Positions 8,201 through 16,007 of a stretch of 33,188 bases of DNA are shown in pieces; within the stretch, counting starts at the first letter, position 1, and every line of letters starts with the position of its first letter. Below the pieces are notes generated by a model. It saw nothing but the letters and a program-made list of their open reading frames with translations, made no database searches and was not told where the DNA came from. The translations under genes and the position numbers were made by a program. This stretch comes from Burkholderiaceae bacterium (lineage in GTDB: Bacteria; Pseudomonadota; Gammaproteobacteria; Burkholderiales; Burkholderiaceae_D), in the NCBI GenBank assembly GCA_019751755.1, contig JAIENA010000232.1, positions 1 to 33,188 of the forward strand, in the 5' to 3' direction.

Positions 8201-11200
8201 ACCGCTTGGCCGGCATCGAGCGCGGCGCGGGCATGTTCGATCACGGTCGGCATCTGCATGGCGGTGATGATCTGGTTGAAAAAGCGCTGGTGCGCGCCCC
8301 AGAATCGGGATAAGGCCGCGCTCTTGGCGTGGCCGTTCTTGCCTTGGCCGGTGCTTTCCAGGGCGGCGTTGACGTTTTGAAGCACCGTTTGCCAGGCACC
8401 GGCCAGTTCGTTGTAAATATCGACTTGCAGAGGAAGCAAGGCATGCTCCAGTCGTTCGTAGGTCACGCCATCGAAGCTAAGGGAGCGGGCGATGTAGACG
8501 CCCATGGCTTTCATATCGCGGCTGATCAGCTCCATCGCGGCCACGCCACCCGCATCGACGGCTTTTACGAAGCCGGACGCGCTCGCAAAGGGCGTGGTGT
8601 CGCCCCACAGACCCAGCCGGGGCGCATAGGCCAGGTTCGCCACTTCCGTGGCGCCGGTGGCCGACACGTAGACAATGCGGGCCTGCGGCAGGGCGCGCTG
8701 CAGGTCGAGCCCGGCCAAGGCTCTTGCGGCGGGCGGCGCGGCGCCGCGGGCACCACGTTTTTCGATCACGTTGGCCATGTTGTGGCTTTCGTCGAACGCG
8801 ATGACACCGTCGAAGTCAGGTCCCAGCCATTGCATCAGCTGTTGCAGGCGGCTCTGTAACGTGGCCTGCTTGCCTTCCTTGCGCTTCTGGCCAGAGGCCA
8901 GCAGCGAGTATGTGGTGAACAGTATGCCGCCCACTGCGTCGATGGCGGCGGCAGGGCGGCTCTTGGCCTGCGCAAACAAGGTGGCGCCATCGCCGCCCAC
9001 CGCCTGGTAGTCGCGCATGGCATCGCGCAACAGACCGCGTTTTTCGGAGACCCATACCGCCTTGCCGCGTCCTGAGCGCAGATTGTCCAGGATGATGCCG
9101 GCGATCTCCCGTCCTTTGCCGACGCCGGTGCCGTCGCCGATAAAGAAGCCCTGGCGCTCTCCGTTCGGCAATTGCCGGGTGTGGGCCTGGCCGGCGTAGA
9201 CGATGGCCTCCAGTTGTGCCAACGACAGGCGGGCTGCATCGACCACCGTGGCGGGCAAGTTGGGCGTGTAAGTCGGGATGGGCGGCAAGACCGCCGCCAT
9301 GGCCGCCGACTGCACCAGTTTGCCGGGATGCGCCTGCGCGCCGGGGATCGCCAGGCGCTGCGGCAAGTATTGTTCGTATACGGCATCCGACAGCGCGGCG
9401 GTGGACAAACTGGCCGCTGCCTGCAATGCGCTGACGGCGATGCCCGCTATGGGCGCTGGCGCACGATCAGGCTGTTGACCAGTGCGTCCAGCAGGATCAC
9501 TGCCGCGTCCTCCGGTGTCTTCGCCGTCATCAGCATGTCCGGACTCAGGTAGCACTCTTCCTCCGGCAATTGTTCCGGGTTGCTCAGGAAGTTCGCCACC
9601 GCCGCCGGTCCCATTCGCGACAGCAGGTCGATCCATTCCACTATCTGCTCCTGGTCCGGGCCTGCCGGACTGGCCGGTTGGATCAGCAGGCCTTGTTCCA
9701 GACCCAGCCTCAGCAGAGAAACCAATGGTGCTTCGTTGCTGTACCGCATTTCCGGCGGCAGGATCGCCAGTGCCGCGAGGTTCAGGGGATCGAGCAGGGG
9801 ATGCAGCGGATGTGGGGAAGGGACGGTCATGGCGGATTGCCTCCAGTTGGGTGATGATCGGAGCCAGCGCGTTGGCGTCCATGGTCATGGTTCGTCCGGT
9901 ATGCGGGCCGGTCTTGTCCAGCACGATCAGGCGGACCGCGACCGAGACGCCATATTTAGCGTAGAACTTTCCCGGCACTTTGATATTGGCGCGCAGCGAA
10001 GATTGGGCGAGAAGCTCATCCCAGACCTTCCTGTGCATGGGCCGGTGTGGTGCAAAATTCTCGCTGACGATGGCGACCAAGCGTCCGCAAGGCGCCAGCC
10101 GGGCCAGCGCCTGGCGCATGTGGGCCTGAATCACCTTGTTGCTGCGCTCACCTTGCAGACGCCCGCCGGTACGGCTGAAAGGGGGATTCATGACGATGAC
10201 CGAGGGCTGGATATCGGCCGGAAGAATGTTGTGCAACTGTTCGCCGTCCTCGCGGAACTGCCGCCACTGTGGCCAATGTCGGTTCAATAGGTCGGCCCGC
10301 CCTGCGGCCAGTTCGTTGACGATGACGGTGGCGCCGGCCATTTTGCCGTGGATGGCATTGGCGCCGGTACCTGCGGACGGCTCAAGCATGATGTCATCCT
10401 TGCGCAAGTTGGCGGCCCAGGCAGCGATAAAGGCCAGCGTCGGCACTGTCGAATACTGGTCAAACTCCTCGCTGTCGGTGGTACGGCGGGTTTGTGTTGG
10501 CAGGCATGCCAGGATCTGTTCAATGCGCTCCAGGTTCGCGGCGGCGTCAGGGGCGGCGCCCGCCGGTGTCAGGCGGGCGTCGATGATCGCCAGATGCAGC
10601 CCCGCCTCCATTGCATCGTGGATTGCGCGGGAGGTGTAGGTGCCGGCGGTCAGTGGGGAGCCATACGCTTGCGCGGCGACGGCAAACAGTTCGCCATTGG
10701 TAAAACGCTGGCCGGCGGTAAGTTGCGCGCGCACCCAGGCTGTTACGGCTGCTGCGCCGGACACGCTATTGGCTGCCGTTGCCGCTGAGTCATCCGGCGA
10801 CATCGACGCGGTCTTAGCAGGATCGCCAGCGAGGGACTGCGCGCCATCGGGCGCGGTAAGCCATTGCGCCAGCAGTTGTTGGCGCTCCTGCGGCGAAGCT
10901 TGCCGGATGCCGGCGACGTCATAGAAGGCTTCCAGCAAAACGTCCATGGTGGCGGCTTTGTCCGGGATGGTGGCATTTTCGTTGAGCATGCGCAGCAGCT
11001 CGGCGCGCTGACTTTGATGCGCTTGTCCGCCCAGCAGCTGGATGTCGGACGTGTCGAACAGGTCGCCCGAGGCGGCGATGTAGGCCCTTGCCAGTGCCTT
11101 GGCCTGTGCAACGATGGCTGGCGCGCGTATCGGTAGGCTGCTGCGGGTCATGCTGCTCAAGCGCTCTTCGGCGGCATCCCTGACGAGCTCGTACACATGA

Positions 11201-12087
11201 CGGTTCAGCTGGCGTTTGAGCAGGCGTAGTGCCGCCTGTAGGGCCGCATTCAAGGTCGGGTGCTGGATGCATGCATCGGTGGGAGCCAGCTCCGTTGTAA
11301 AAGCAACTTTGCTGTCGGATGCGCTGACCGCGCTCGCCCATGCACCGTTGGGGGCGCGTGCGATATCGATGGTGACGTGGCAACCTGCCTCGGATAGATC
11401 GATAAAGGTTGAGGCGGAGGGAAAGCGGGCTGGCGCCACATACCTGTCGTCGTCTGATTTGAACGTGGCGAAGCCCCATTTCATAGCGGCTCTGATGGAC
11501 GGCTCGGCGTCGGCACCCGCATGCGGCAGCGTTTCTTCATGGCCTGTGGATGTTACGGTCGCTGTCGTGATGGCGGCGAGTTTGCGCGTAGCGTCGGTGG
11601 TGGGCGCCAGTGGCGGCCCGCTAACGCTGCTGGCGACGGAATCCTTGGCTGACGCCACTTGGCCTGGACGGCGAACTGCCCAGATTTCACACCAGCCGCC
11701 ATAGGAGGTCGTGGAAATGGTGCGGACAAGGATGGCGTCTGTATCGTCCAGTCGTTCGCAAATAATGCTGGTGACGTAGTGCGGCGTATCGCCATGCCCG
11801 TCGCGCAATACCTGGTCGCCGACGCGCAATCCTGCTGGATTGTCGGCTTCGTCCACCTCGTGGTAGCGCTCCGGGTCCAGCACCAGCTCGGTAAAGTGTT
11901 CGCGCATCTGGGAGGCGGATACGTCCGGTCCAGGCGTCAATCCCGACAGGACCAGCGCGTAAGTGGCCGATGCGCGCGCCAGCAGGTCTTCTCGGGCACT
12001 GCGCAACGGATTGTGGGGGCCGGCATCCGGCGCGTTGCCGGGGAGGGTGTCTAACGGTGCCCCATGGCGTGGTTTGAACGGCTGCAT
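5218..12087 (-). CDS. Giant polyvalent protein: DNA methyltransferase + Strawberry-notch helicase + HExxH metallopeptidase
   Basis: The 2289-residue product joins several enzymatic modules. After about 540 residues of unassigned sequence comes an N6-adenine-type methyltransferase, with SAM motif EPSAGTGAN (569-577) and catalytic NPPF (634-637). A low-complexity linker rich in Gly, Pro, Arg and Asp follows (about 753-880). Then there is a superfamily II helicase of the Strawberry-notch type: Walker A GTGVGK ending at 991, DESH box at 1099-1102, motif VI GMGRTHR at about 1495-1501. The C-terminus carries a zincin-like HEMIGH motif (2123-2128). Such multi-enzyme polyvalent proteins are known from phages and conjugative elements and are thought to be delivered with the DNA to protect it in the recipient; that role is inferred here. 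The start is taken at the ATG at 12085-12087, preceded by GGAGGAGAT; a TTG seven codons upstream lacks a site. Confidence 0.85.
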   Translation of the reverse strand: MQPFKPRHGAPLDTLPGNAPDAGPHNPLRSAREDLLARASATYALVLSGLTPGPDVSASQMREHFTELVLDPERYHEVDEADNPAGLRVGDQVLRDGHGDTPHYVTSIICERLDDTDAILVRTISTTSYGGWCEIWAVRRPGQVASAKDSVASSVSGPPLAPTTDATRKLAAITTATVTSTGHEETLPHAGADAEPSIRAAMKWGFATFKSDDDRYVAPARFPSASTFIDLSEAGCHVTIDIARAPNGAWASAVSASDSKVAFTTELAPTDACIQHPTLNAALQAALRLLKRQLNRHVYELVRDAAEERLSSMTRSSLPIRAPAIVAQAKALARAYIAASGDLFDTSDIQLLGGQAHQSQRAELLRMLNENATIPDKAATMDVLLEAFYDVAGIRQASPQERQQLLAQWLTAPDGAQSLAGDPAKTASMSPDDSAATAANSVSGAAAVTAWVRAQLTAGQRFTNGELFAVAAQAYGSPLTAGTYTSRAIHDAMEAGLHLAIIDARLTPAGAAPDAAANLERIEQILACLPTQTRRTTDSEEFDQYSTVPTLAFIAAWAANLRKDDIMLEPSAGTGANAIHGKMAGATVIVNELAAGRADLLNRHWPQWRQFREDGEQLHNILPADIQPSVIVMNPPFSRTGGRLQGERSNKVIQAHMRQALARLAPCGRLVAIVSENFAPHRPMHRKVWDELLAQSSLRANIKVPGKFYAKYGVSVAVRLIVLDKTGPHTGRTMTMDANALAPIITQLEAIRHDRPFPTSAASPARSPEPRGTGDPAAGNAVQQRSTIGFSAEAGSGTRPADPTGQSGRPGPGADSGMDRPAVANGTGGGGELPEQPGTIAGGRVLPESGHADDGEDTGGRGSDPAGRTGQQPDRAPAPIAGIAVSALQAAASLSTAALSDAVYEQYLPQRLAIPGAQAHPGKLVQSAAMAAVLPPIPTYTPNLPATVVDAARLSLAQLEAIVYAGQAHTRQLPNGERQGFFIGDGTGVGKGREIAGIILDNLRSGRGKAVWVSEKRGLLRDAMRDYQAVGGDGATLFAQAKSRPAAAIDAVGGILFTTYSLLASGQKRKEGKQATLQSRLQQLMQWLGPDFDGVIAFDESHNMANVIEKRGARGAAPPAARALAGLDLQRALPQARIVYVSATGATEVANLAYAPRLGLWGDTTPFASASGFVKAVDAGGVAAMELISRDMKAMGVYIARSLSFDGVTYERLEHALLPLQVDIYNELAGAWQTVLQNVNAALESTGQGKNGHAKSAALSRFWGAHQRFFNQIITAMQMPTVIEHARAALDAGQAVVMQLVNTNEAAQERQLADMAANDTDIEELDFTPRQCLVDYVRSGFPILQYEQYKDEAGLVRSRPATDSSGNPVISRTAEQQRDALLETLHEIRIPDNPIDMVVNSFGPDAVAEVTGRQRRFIQRHDDEGHLQTVEQKRPPSAALADADAFMADRKRILVFSDAGGTGYSFHAAQDAPNQRKRIHYLVQPGWRANKAVQGMGRTHRANEIHQPHYVLPTTNLEAQRRFISSIARRLDQLGALTKGQRQTGSLGLFSADDNLESDYARRALHILFGDMYHHRSPLSFDETVQALGLNGLIDSRTGALNESKLPSMPQFLNRLLSLKTFDQNRVFREFTKTLETVVERARQDGTYDRGMETVNADTVKKMRDELVHTDSRTGAETRYVELALHRPTRFTPFAELPAFASDESGPEAFMGYYRNERSGKVFALLKTGQGVNDKGVTYTRGKQYHPSGPVRYVDNVDQIDAAARGRVTIQRMVPCPVYAGPPFVVEWKRNGQTFQESSNAAANALRSRGLDGMDYMRFMRGIPAERRGAIDKVIARIKENISYEEMERTVRAYTQLAPDEAQRAWAAEIAATPPTHVQPLHLITGALLPVWDRIPDTPKVVRTQTDEGERLLGRVVAPGLLQQTLRNLCVGTDVAQMPTEQVIEQIRAGARGVLSNRWALQATRNAGEQRIELHVPTYTGNDIRWLESLGILHERIRWQSHYFIPTGANEATVLQRLLESKPLADLVLKNDPKEDSPVFSRLPPASVIPSDRPSMALADVMRHAQSVCAAWTPAPPAVCVQSVRDLPFATDNAVRAALHRGKIYLVADHLHDEADIEFVIAHEMIGHYGLRAILGEDGIESEMARLRRANPVLAGRAAQLATAYNIPLADATEEAMADLAASGTEINGFRRLALLLQQGLRHIGLHKAADWLEGKTQAETFELISRARALVTHRRTGMQGAMAFGDPPPSNRPGAMPPDTTARRKPFVTRHDAGQTQYGHSGESSHRI
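9447..9830 (-). CDS. Nested gene of unknown function inside the linker of the polyvalent protein gene
   Basis: A 127-codon frame lies wholly inside the polyvalent gene on the same strand but in another frame (its first codon base is the host gene's second). Three things argue that it is real. Its ATG (9828-9830) has a perfect GGAGG (9840-9844 on the plus strand) 9 nt upstream. Its codon use is native: 20 of 24 leucines are CTG. Its product reads like a folded protein (LLRLGLEQGLLI, EEECYLSPDMLM, DAAVILLDALVNSLIV), while the host frame over the same bases is a low-complexity linker. The product is small, acidic, Leu-rich and probably alpha-helical, with no signal peptide. I do not recognise it. 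Whether both frames are translated cannot be settled from sequence alone. Confidence 0.65.
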   Translation of the reverse strand: MTVPSPHPLHPLLDPLNLAALAILPPEMRYSNEAPLVSLLRLGLEQGLLIQPASPAGPDQEQIVEWIDLLSRMGPAAVANFLSNPEQLPEEECYLSPDMLMTAKTPEDAAVILLDALVNSLIVRQRP

Positions 12088-12099
12088 ATCTCCTCCGAA

Positions 12100-12123
12100 T
12101 TTGCACAATGTACATAATGCAAA
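12100..12123. promoter_or_regulatory. 24 bp dyad symmetry (candidate operator) just upstream of the polyvalent gene
   Basis: The sequence TTTGCA-CA-ATGTACAT-AA-TGCAAA is symmetric at 10 of 12 base pairs about its centre (12111/12112). It fills the gap between the stop of the 186-residue protein gene and the ribosome binding site of the polyvalent gene and is AT-richer than the surrounding coding DNA. A perfect 8 bp core with symmetric 6 bp arms is typical of a dimeric repressor site. No cognate regulator is identified; the role is inferred. Confidence 0.4.
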
Positions 12124-12125
12124 AT

Positions 12126-12686
12126 TTAACGCTGATGCGAATGGGACGATGGCGCCAGACGAAGCGCCGAAATGGGTGCGCTGCGTGGCAGGGAAAGGGC
12201 GAGTACGCCTTGTGCATCGCTGGGCGGCGCTGGCTGAGGGCGTCGCTGCGCATGCTCTGTGCGGATGGCGGCGTGGGCGATTTCAAGCACGTCCGGGGCG
12301 ACGCGCTGCAGGGCGCTCCGGTAGAACGGCGATGGGCTGGCGCAAATGATTTCCGCGCAATGCGTGCACCGATTGCGGTCGATGTTGTTCACGTTGCGGA
12401 AGTCCATCGCGTCGAGCGTTGCCCACTGGTGGGCGGTGGCGGCGCTGACAAAGTCGCTGCCCGGACTATGCGCCAGGCCGTTCCTGATGAAGGCTGTGCG
12501 CATGATGCGGTAATAGAACGAGCGCACTAGAATTGCTTCCTCTTGGTCGTCAATGTCGCCGGCGGAACCGGCCTTCTTGCGTGATTGCGCCAGTTGCGAT
12601 GCATATTGGTCTTTGATATATGCGGCAAATTCTCTGCCCAAAGGGGAGTTGCTGGCATGGTTTTCTTGCGAGCGTTGTGCGTGCAT
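12126..12686 (-). CDS. Hypothetical cytoplasmic protein with a C-x2-C-x4-C cluster
   Basis: The 186-residue product has no signal peptide or membrane segment. It has a polar, helical N-terminal half (REFAAYIKDQYASQLAQSRKK), a central HQWATLDAMDF stretch, and a cysteine cluster RCTHCAEIIC that could bind zinc. The C-terminal ~40 residues are Pro/Ser/Arg-rich. I do not recognise the family. A single zinc-like cluster recalls FlhC-type or other small regulators, but the rest does not match FlhC. The ATG start (12684-12686) has AGGAG 9 nt upstream. It lies between the exclusion-slot gene and the polyvalent gene in the tra operon. Confidence 0.65.
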   Translation of the reverse strand: MHAQRSQENHASNSPLGREFAAYIKDQYASQLAQSRKKAGSAGDIDDQEEAILVRSFYYRIMRTAFIRNGLAHSPGSDFVSAATAHQWATLDAMDFRNVNNIDRNRCTHCAEIICASPSPFYRSALQRVAPDVLEIAHAAIRTEHAQRRPQPAPPSDAQGVLALSLPRSAPISALRLAPSSHSHQR

Positions 12687-12719
12687 GGCATGAATCTCCT
12701 GTCGGTATGGCGGTTGCGG

Positions 12720-13247
12720 TTATGACCAGGCGGCGAAGTTGAGCTTTGCCGCGATAGCCTCGGTGGCCTTGGTCGCTACCGGAAATTCGAGACTGGAATA
12801 GTCAAAGTCGTTAAATTGCAGGGTCAGCGTCGACTGTATGTTCGCCTGCTGGATGATGTAGCTCTGCAGGAAGCTGATCGGATGGCAGGCCGCGTATTGG
12901 CGCGGCATATCGACAATCACAATGCAACTGCGGTCGCGGGCAACACCGAAGTATTTGTCGCCCCAGCGGATCTCGTAGCCGGGATCGAAGCCCGGGGGCT
13001 TAGTGGCGGCGATGGCGTTGTCGGTGCGTTTCATGTTCAGATATCCGATGGTCAGGCCATAGCCGAGGGCAGGGAACATGAACTTTCCCAACGAGGCCAT
13101 CTCTCGCCAATATCGGTGGGAAAAGCCGCTGGTGACGAAGTCCAGCATCGACACCAGAAAGAATGGAACGCAGACAACGCCAGCAAGCAGCAGAATGCCG
13201 GTCAGGCCGGTATGTAACCTGTAAAGCTTGTGCGATGCGCGTCCCAT
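12720..13247 (-). CDS. Membrane protein in the exclusion-gene position after traY
   Basis: The 175-residue protein has two N-terminal membrane segments (about 14-40 and 56-72) and a soluble C-terminal domain of about 100 residues. I do not recognise its sequence. In IncI1 plasmids such as R64 the slot between traY and trbA is held by excA/excB, whose product blocks redundant transfer by acting on TraY. This gene follows traY directly, so a role in entry exclusion is a reasonable guess from position and topology only. The ATG (13245-13247) has GGAG upstream that overlaps the traY stop codon (TAGGAG), suggesting coupled translation. Confidence 0.7.
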   Translation of the reverse strand: MGRASHKLYRLHTGLTGILLLAGVVCVPFFLVSMLDFVTSGFSHRYWREMASLGKFMFPALGYGLTIGYLNMKRTDNAIAATKPPGFDPGYEIRWGDKYFGVARDRSCIVIVDMPRQYAACHPISFLQSYIIQQANIQSTLTLQFNDFDYSSLEFPVATKATEAIAAKLNFAAWS

Positions 13248-13256
13248 GGCATGCTC

Positions 13257-15407
13257 CTATCGTTTGACTCCGTCACCCGGCTTGTCCTTGTTACCAATGA
13301 GCGGAGATTGCGGTGAGCGGTGCATATGCTCCAGCCGGTTCGTCAACACATTGACGGAACTGCCGACCGATTCGTTGGTATCCCTGCCGAGTCGGCTTGA
13401 AATGGCGCCACCAACCCAGTTGATGACCTGGTCGGGCACGATGAGTACCAGGCCAAAGCAGCTATGCACTAAGGTGAGGCAGATGGTGAAGTAGATGTAT
13501 AGAAAACCGATCAAGCTAATCAGGCCGGTGAACGAATTGAACTGCACATTGGCGACCGCAATGCCAAATATCTGGTTCAGAAAGGTGCCGCCCACCACCA
13601 GGCACGCGCCGCCGCCGAAGAAGCCCACCACCATCAAAAATGGGCGGGCAATCAGGTTCAGCAGGAAAAGATAGCCATGTGCGGATCGTTGACCCATTCC
13701 TTCGCCGTGGCCATCCAGATGCGCGATGGCCCACAGCGGTGCCGCGATGACTCCTTCCAGCACCACCACCAGCCAGTTGATAATGGCTCCGAACCAGACG
13801 ATAAATGGAACCAACGGCAGATAAAGGGACAGAGCGGCGCCGATCAGGAATAGGGGAATCACGATCATCAGGAAAAATGGTCGAACTGCATCCAGGATTC
13901 CATGTGCAAGAGCCCCTATTCCGGTTGACAGGTCGAGTACCTTGCCGGCTGCTGTTGCCTTGGCGGCTTCAACCGTGGCATTGAGTGCCGCAAAAGCGAC
14001 TGCGGCCCCTTCCGCCGTGACGAGTGTGTAGTCGCCGATATTTTTCATTTTAATCAGCGGATTCACGGTGCCGACACCGGACGCGCCGAAGTCTGCGCCA
14101 TTGATGTAATTGAGCAGTCGTATGCCCGACTTGGAGAATAGCGATCCCAACACTTTGTTGGGATCCGCGCCACCGGTACTGGATGGCTGGCCGAGCGGCG
14201 CGGAGGTGGAATCTTGTGCCAATTGCGTTTTATAGGCTTTCGATATCGCACCGCGTATCGCTACCAGTCCACTATCGCCTGAAAAGCTTTCCCCGGTAAG
14301 CTGTGCGTTTCCGGCGACGGCATCCGATAACTTGTTGTTTGCGACGGCAAAGGTTTGATACCAGGCGCCCAAACTCCACCAGCCTGCATCTTTAATCCGG
14401 CTACCCAACTCGGACGCGAGTTCCGGCGCCTTCCTCGCTTCCGCGTTCGCGACGAGATTCACTGATCGTTCATAGGCGAGGGCTGCCCGTTCGATGGCCA
14501 GGTTCGAGTCCGGTAGCGTTGCGGTGCCGCCATCGAGCTGAGTCACCACTGCCTGCACAAATTTTAACGAATCTTCCCGGATGGTCGTTTGCATGGCGAG
14601 CAGCGCTTTGGCATGGGCCTTGTAGATGGGACTAGCGTCGACCGTGGTGCTGAACCATGAAGTCGACTCTGCGTGTGCTTCCAGCAGTTCCGGGGCCACC
14701 GTCGCCCCTCCACAGACCTTGCTACTCTTCGGATTCCTGAGGACGAATCCATTTGCCGTGCGGAAGTCCTGCACATATTCACCGGGAAATTGGAAGCCAC
14801 CGTTATGCGCGACATGGTCGAGACCCGCATTAATGCCATGCATGCACAGGTTCAGTTCGTAGATCGACTTGGCCATCGATAGCGTACTTGGCATTGCCGG
14901 TTGTACCACCATATCCTTGCCATCCTTGAAGGCGGTGATCGCCGCGTCGGTCGCGAGATTGGCAATGCCGACGCCCATCAGGGATGCCGCCCACAGCATC
15001 AGCAATTGGCAGAGCGCCCAGCCATTCGCCGTAGGTACCAGGGAAATGATGCCCCAGATAAGGCGGACGGGGGCCCAGAACGTATGTTGTTCCCGGTCGA
15101 ACAGGGCTCCGTCATGTGCTATTTTTGTCAGGTTGCGAAAACCCACATACGTAGCGAATATTCCGCCGACAACGAGCAGGGCGGCATTGGTGTTGTGGAA
15201 TAGCGCGGAGAGGATTGTCTCGCTTCCGCCGCTGGCAGCCAACGGGTCGTTGACGACAGAACCGAAAACAGACACCAGCGCCTGCCTGCTTTTGTCACCA
15301 GGATGTTTTGCAGCTTCGGAAATTGCGGAAAGAGTGGTTCCCTCATCGGCCATGGCATGCATGGCAAGCAGTGCGAACAGAGCAGGGAGGAGTTGGCGCG
15401 GTTTCAT
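13257..15407 (-). CDS. traY: TraY/DotA polytopic inner-membrane protein
   Basis: The protein (716 residues from the chosen start) has an N-terminal signal-like segment ending near MHAMA-DEG, a membrane span at about 76-92 followed by the conserved-looking FRNLTKIAHDG and FWAPVRLIWGIISLVP segments, a long polar central region, and several membrane spans in the last 220 residues (for example PFFLMIVIPLFLIGAALSLY). This layout and size match DotA of Legionella and TraY of IncI plasmids, a large inner-membrane part of the type IVB apparatus and the target of entry exclusion. The start is placed at the ATG at 15405-15407, which has GGGGGAG 7 nt upstream; a further ATG eight codons earlier would overlap the end of traX and put the ribosome binding site inside the coding region. 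Confidence 0.88.
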   Translation of the reverse strand: MKPRQLLPALFALLAMHAMADEGTTLSAISEAAKHPGDKSRQALVSVFGSVVNDPLAASGGSETILSALFHNTNAALLVVGGIFATYVGFRNLTKIAHDGALFDREQHTFWAPVRLIWGIISLVPTANGWALCQLLMLWAASLMGVGIANLATDAAITAFKDGKDMVVQPAMPSTLSMAKSIYELNLCMHGINAGLDHVAHNGGFQFPGEYVQDFRTANGFVLRNPKSSKVCGGATVAPELLEAHAESTSWFSTTVDASPIYKAHAKALLAMQTTIREDSLKFVQAVVTQLDGGTATLPDSNLAIERAALAYERSVNLVANAEARKAPELASELGSRIKDAGWWSLGAWYQTFAVANNKLSDAVAGNAQLTGESFSGDSGLVAIRGAISKAYKTQLAQDSTSAPLGQPSSTGGADPNKVLGSLFSKSGIRLLNYINGADFGASGVGTVNPLIKMKNIGDYTLVTAEGAAVAFAALNATVEAAKATAAGKVLDLSTGIGALAHGILDAVRPFFLMIVIPLFLIGAALSLYLPLVPFIVWFGAIINWLVVVLEGVIAAPLWAIAHLDGHGEGMGQRSAHGYLFLLNLIARPFLMVVGFFGGGACLVVGGTFLNQIFGIAVANVQFNSFTGLISLIGFLYIYFTICLTLVHSCFGLVLIVPDQVINWVGGAISSRLGRDTNESVGSSVNVLTNRLEHMHRSPQSPLIGNKDKPGDGVKR

Positions 15408-15411
15408 TGCA

Positions 15412-15975
15412 TTACTCCCCCAGTTTTGCACTGAATTCGGGATCCAGGACTTGCCGGACCCAATCGCGGTTCTCTATAAAGAAGTACTTCAATCCGCCGC
15501 GTTCCAGGCGTGACAGGCGACGGTTCCTTAGCTGCCACAGCCGAAATTGGGCGGTCAGGCTGGCCATGAAAAGCATCGGGCCGCTCGACAGAATTGTGGC
15601 GATCGCCAGCCAAGCGCCGTTTGCGATGGCGCAAACCGACACCGCGAAAATCACTGTTGCCGCTGCCAGCGCCAGACGTTTCTGAAAGAGAAAGAGACGT
15701 TTCAGTTTGGCGATGCGCGCCAATGAAGCTGGTCCTCGACCAAAAAACTGTTCGAATGCGACGTCTTTTTCGGGGCTACTGGTATCCCCATCCGTTCTAG
15801 GTTCGTCGACCTTTCCACGGGAGCGCTGAAGCAGATCGCGGATGTAGGCCAGATTGTCTGCATGGTGTTGTCTGGCGGCGTTCATTTGTGTGAACGTGCG
15901 CTTGATGCTGGGCCATGGCCAGAGGACCTGGCCAACTCCGCGCCCAAGCATACGGATTGTTTTTCGAATGGTCAT
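15412..15975 (-). CDS. traX: TraX-like inner-membrane transfer protein
   Basis: The 187-residue protein has a basic N-terminal half and two adjacent membrane segments at about 100-120 and 124-145, followed by a basic C-terminal tail (RLWQLRNRRLSRLERGG). It lies between traW and traY, where IncI1 plasmids carry traX, and is of similar size, so the name rests on synteny and topology. The start ATG (15973-15975) has GGGAG 7 nt upstream. Its stop overlaps the ribosome binding site of traY. Confidence 0.6.
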   Translation of the reverse strand: MTIRKTIRMLGRGVGQVLWPWPSIKRTFTQMNAARQHHADNLAYIRDLLQRSRGKVDEPRTDGDTSSPEKDVAFEQFFGRGPASLARIAKLKRLFLFQKRLALAAATVIFAVSVCAIANGAWLAIATILSSGPMLFMASLTAQFRLWQLRNRRLSRLERGGLKYFFIENRDWVRQVLDPEFSAKLGE

Positions 15976-16007
15976 TTGATTTCTCCCTCAGCGACATGAG
16001 CACATGC

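Noticed and set aside
6520..8313. 597-codon plus-strand frame opposite the polyvalent gene
   Set aside because: It is antisense to the well-supported helicase region, its product has no motif and a composition typical of the complement of GC-rich coding DNA (His/Val/Gly/Arg-rich), and no other plus-strand gene lies nearby.
12126..12686. FlhC-like partner for the FlhD-like protein
   Set aside because: It has one cysteine cluster of the right kind, but the rest of the sequence does not follow the FlhC pattern and the gene is far from the FlhD-like gene.
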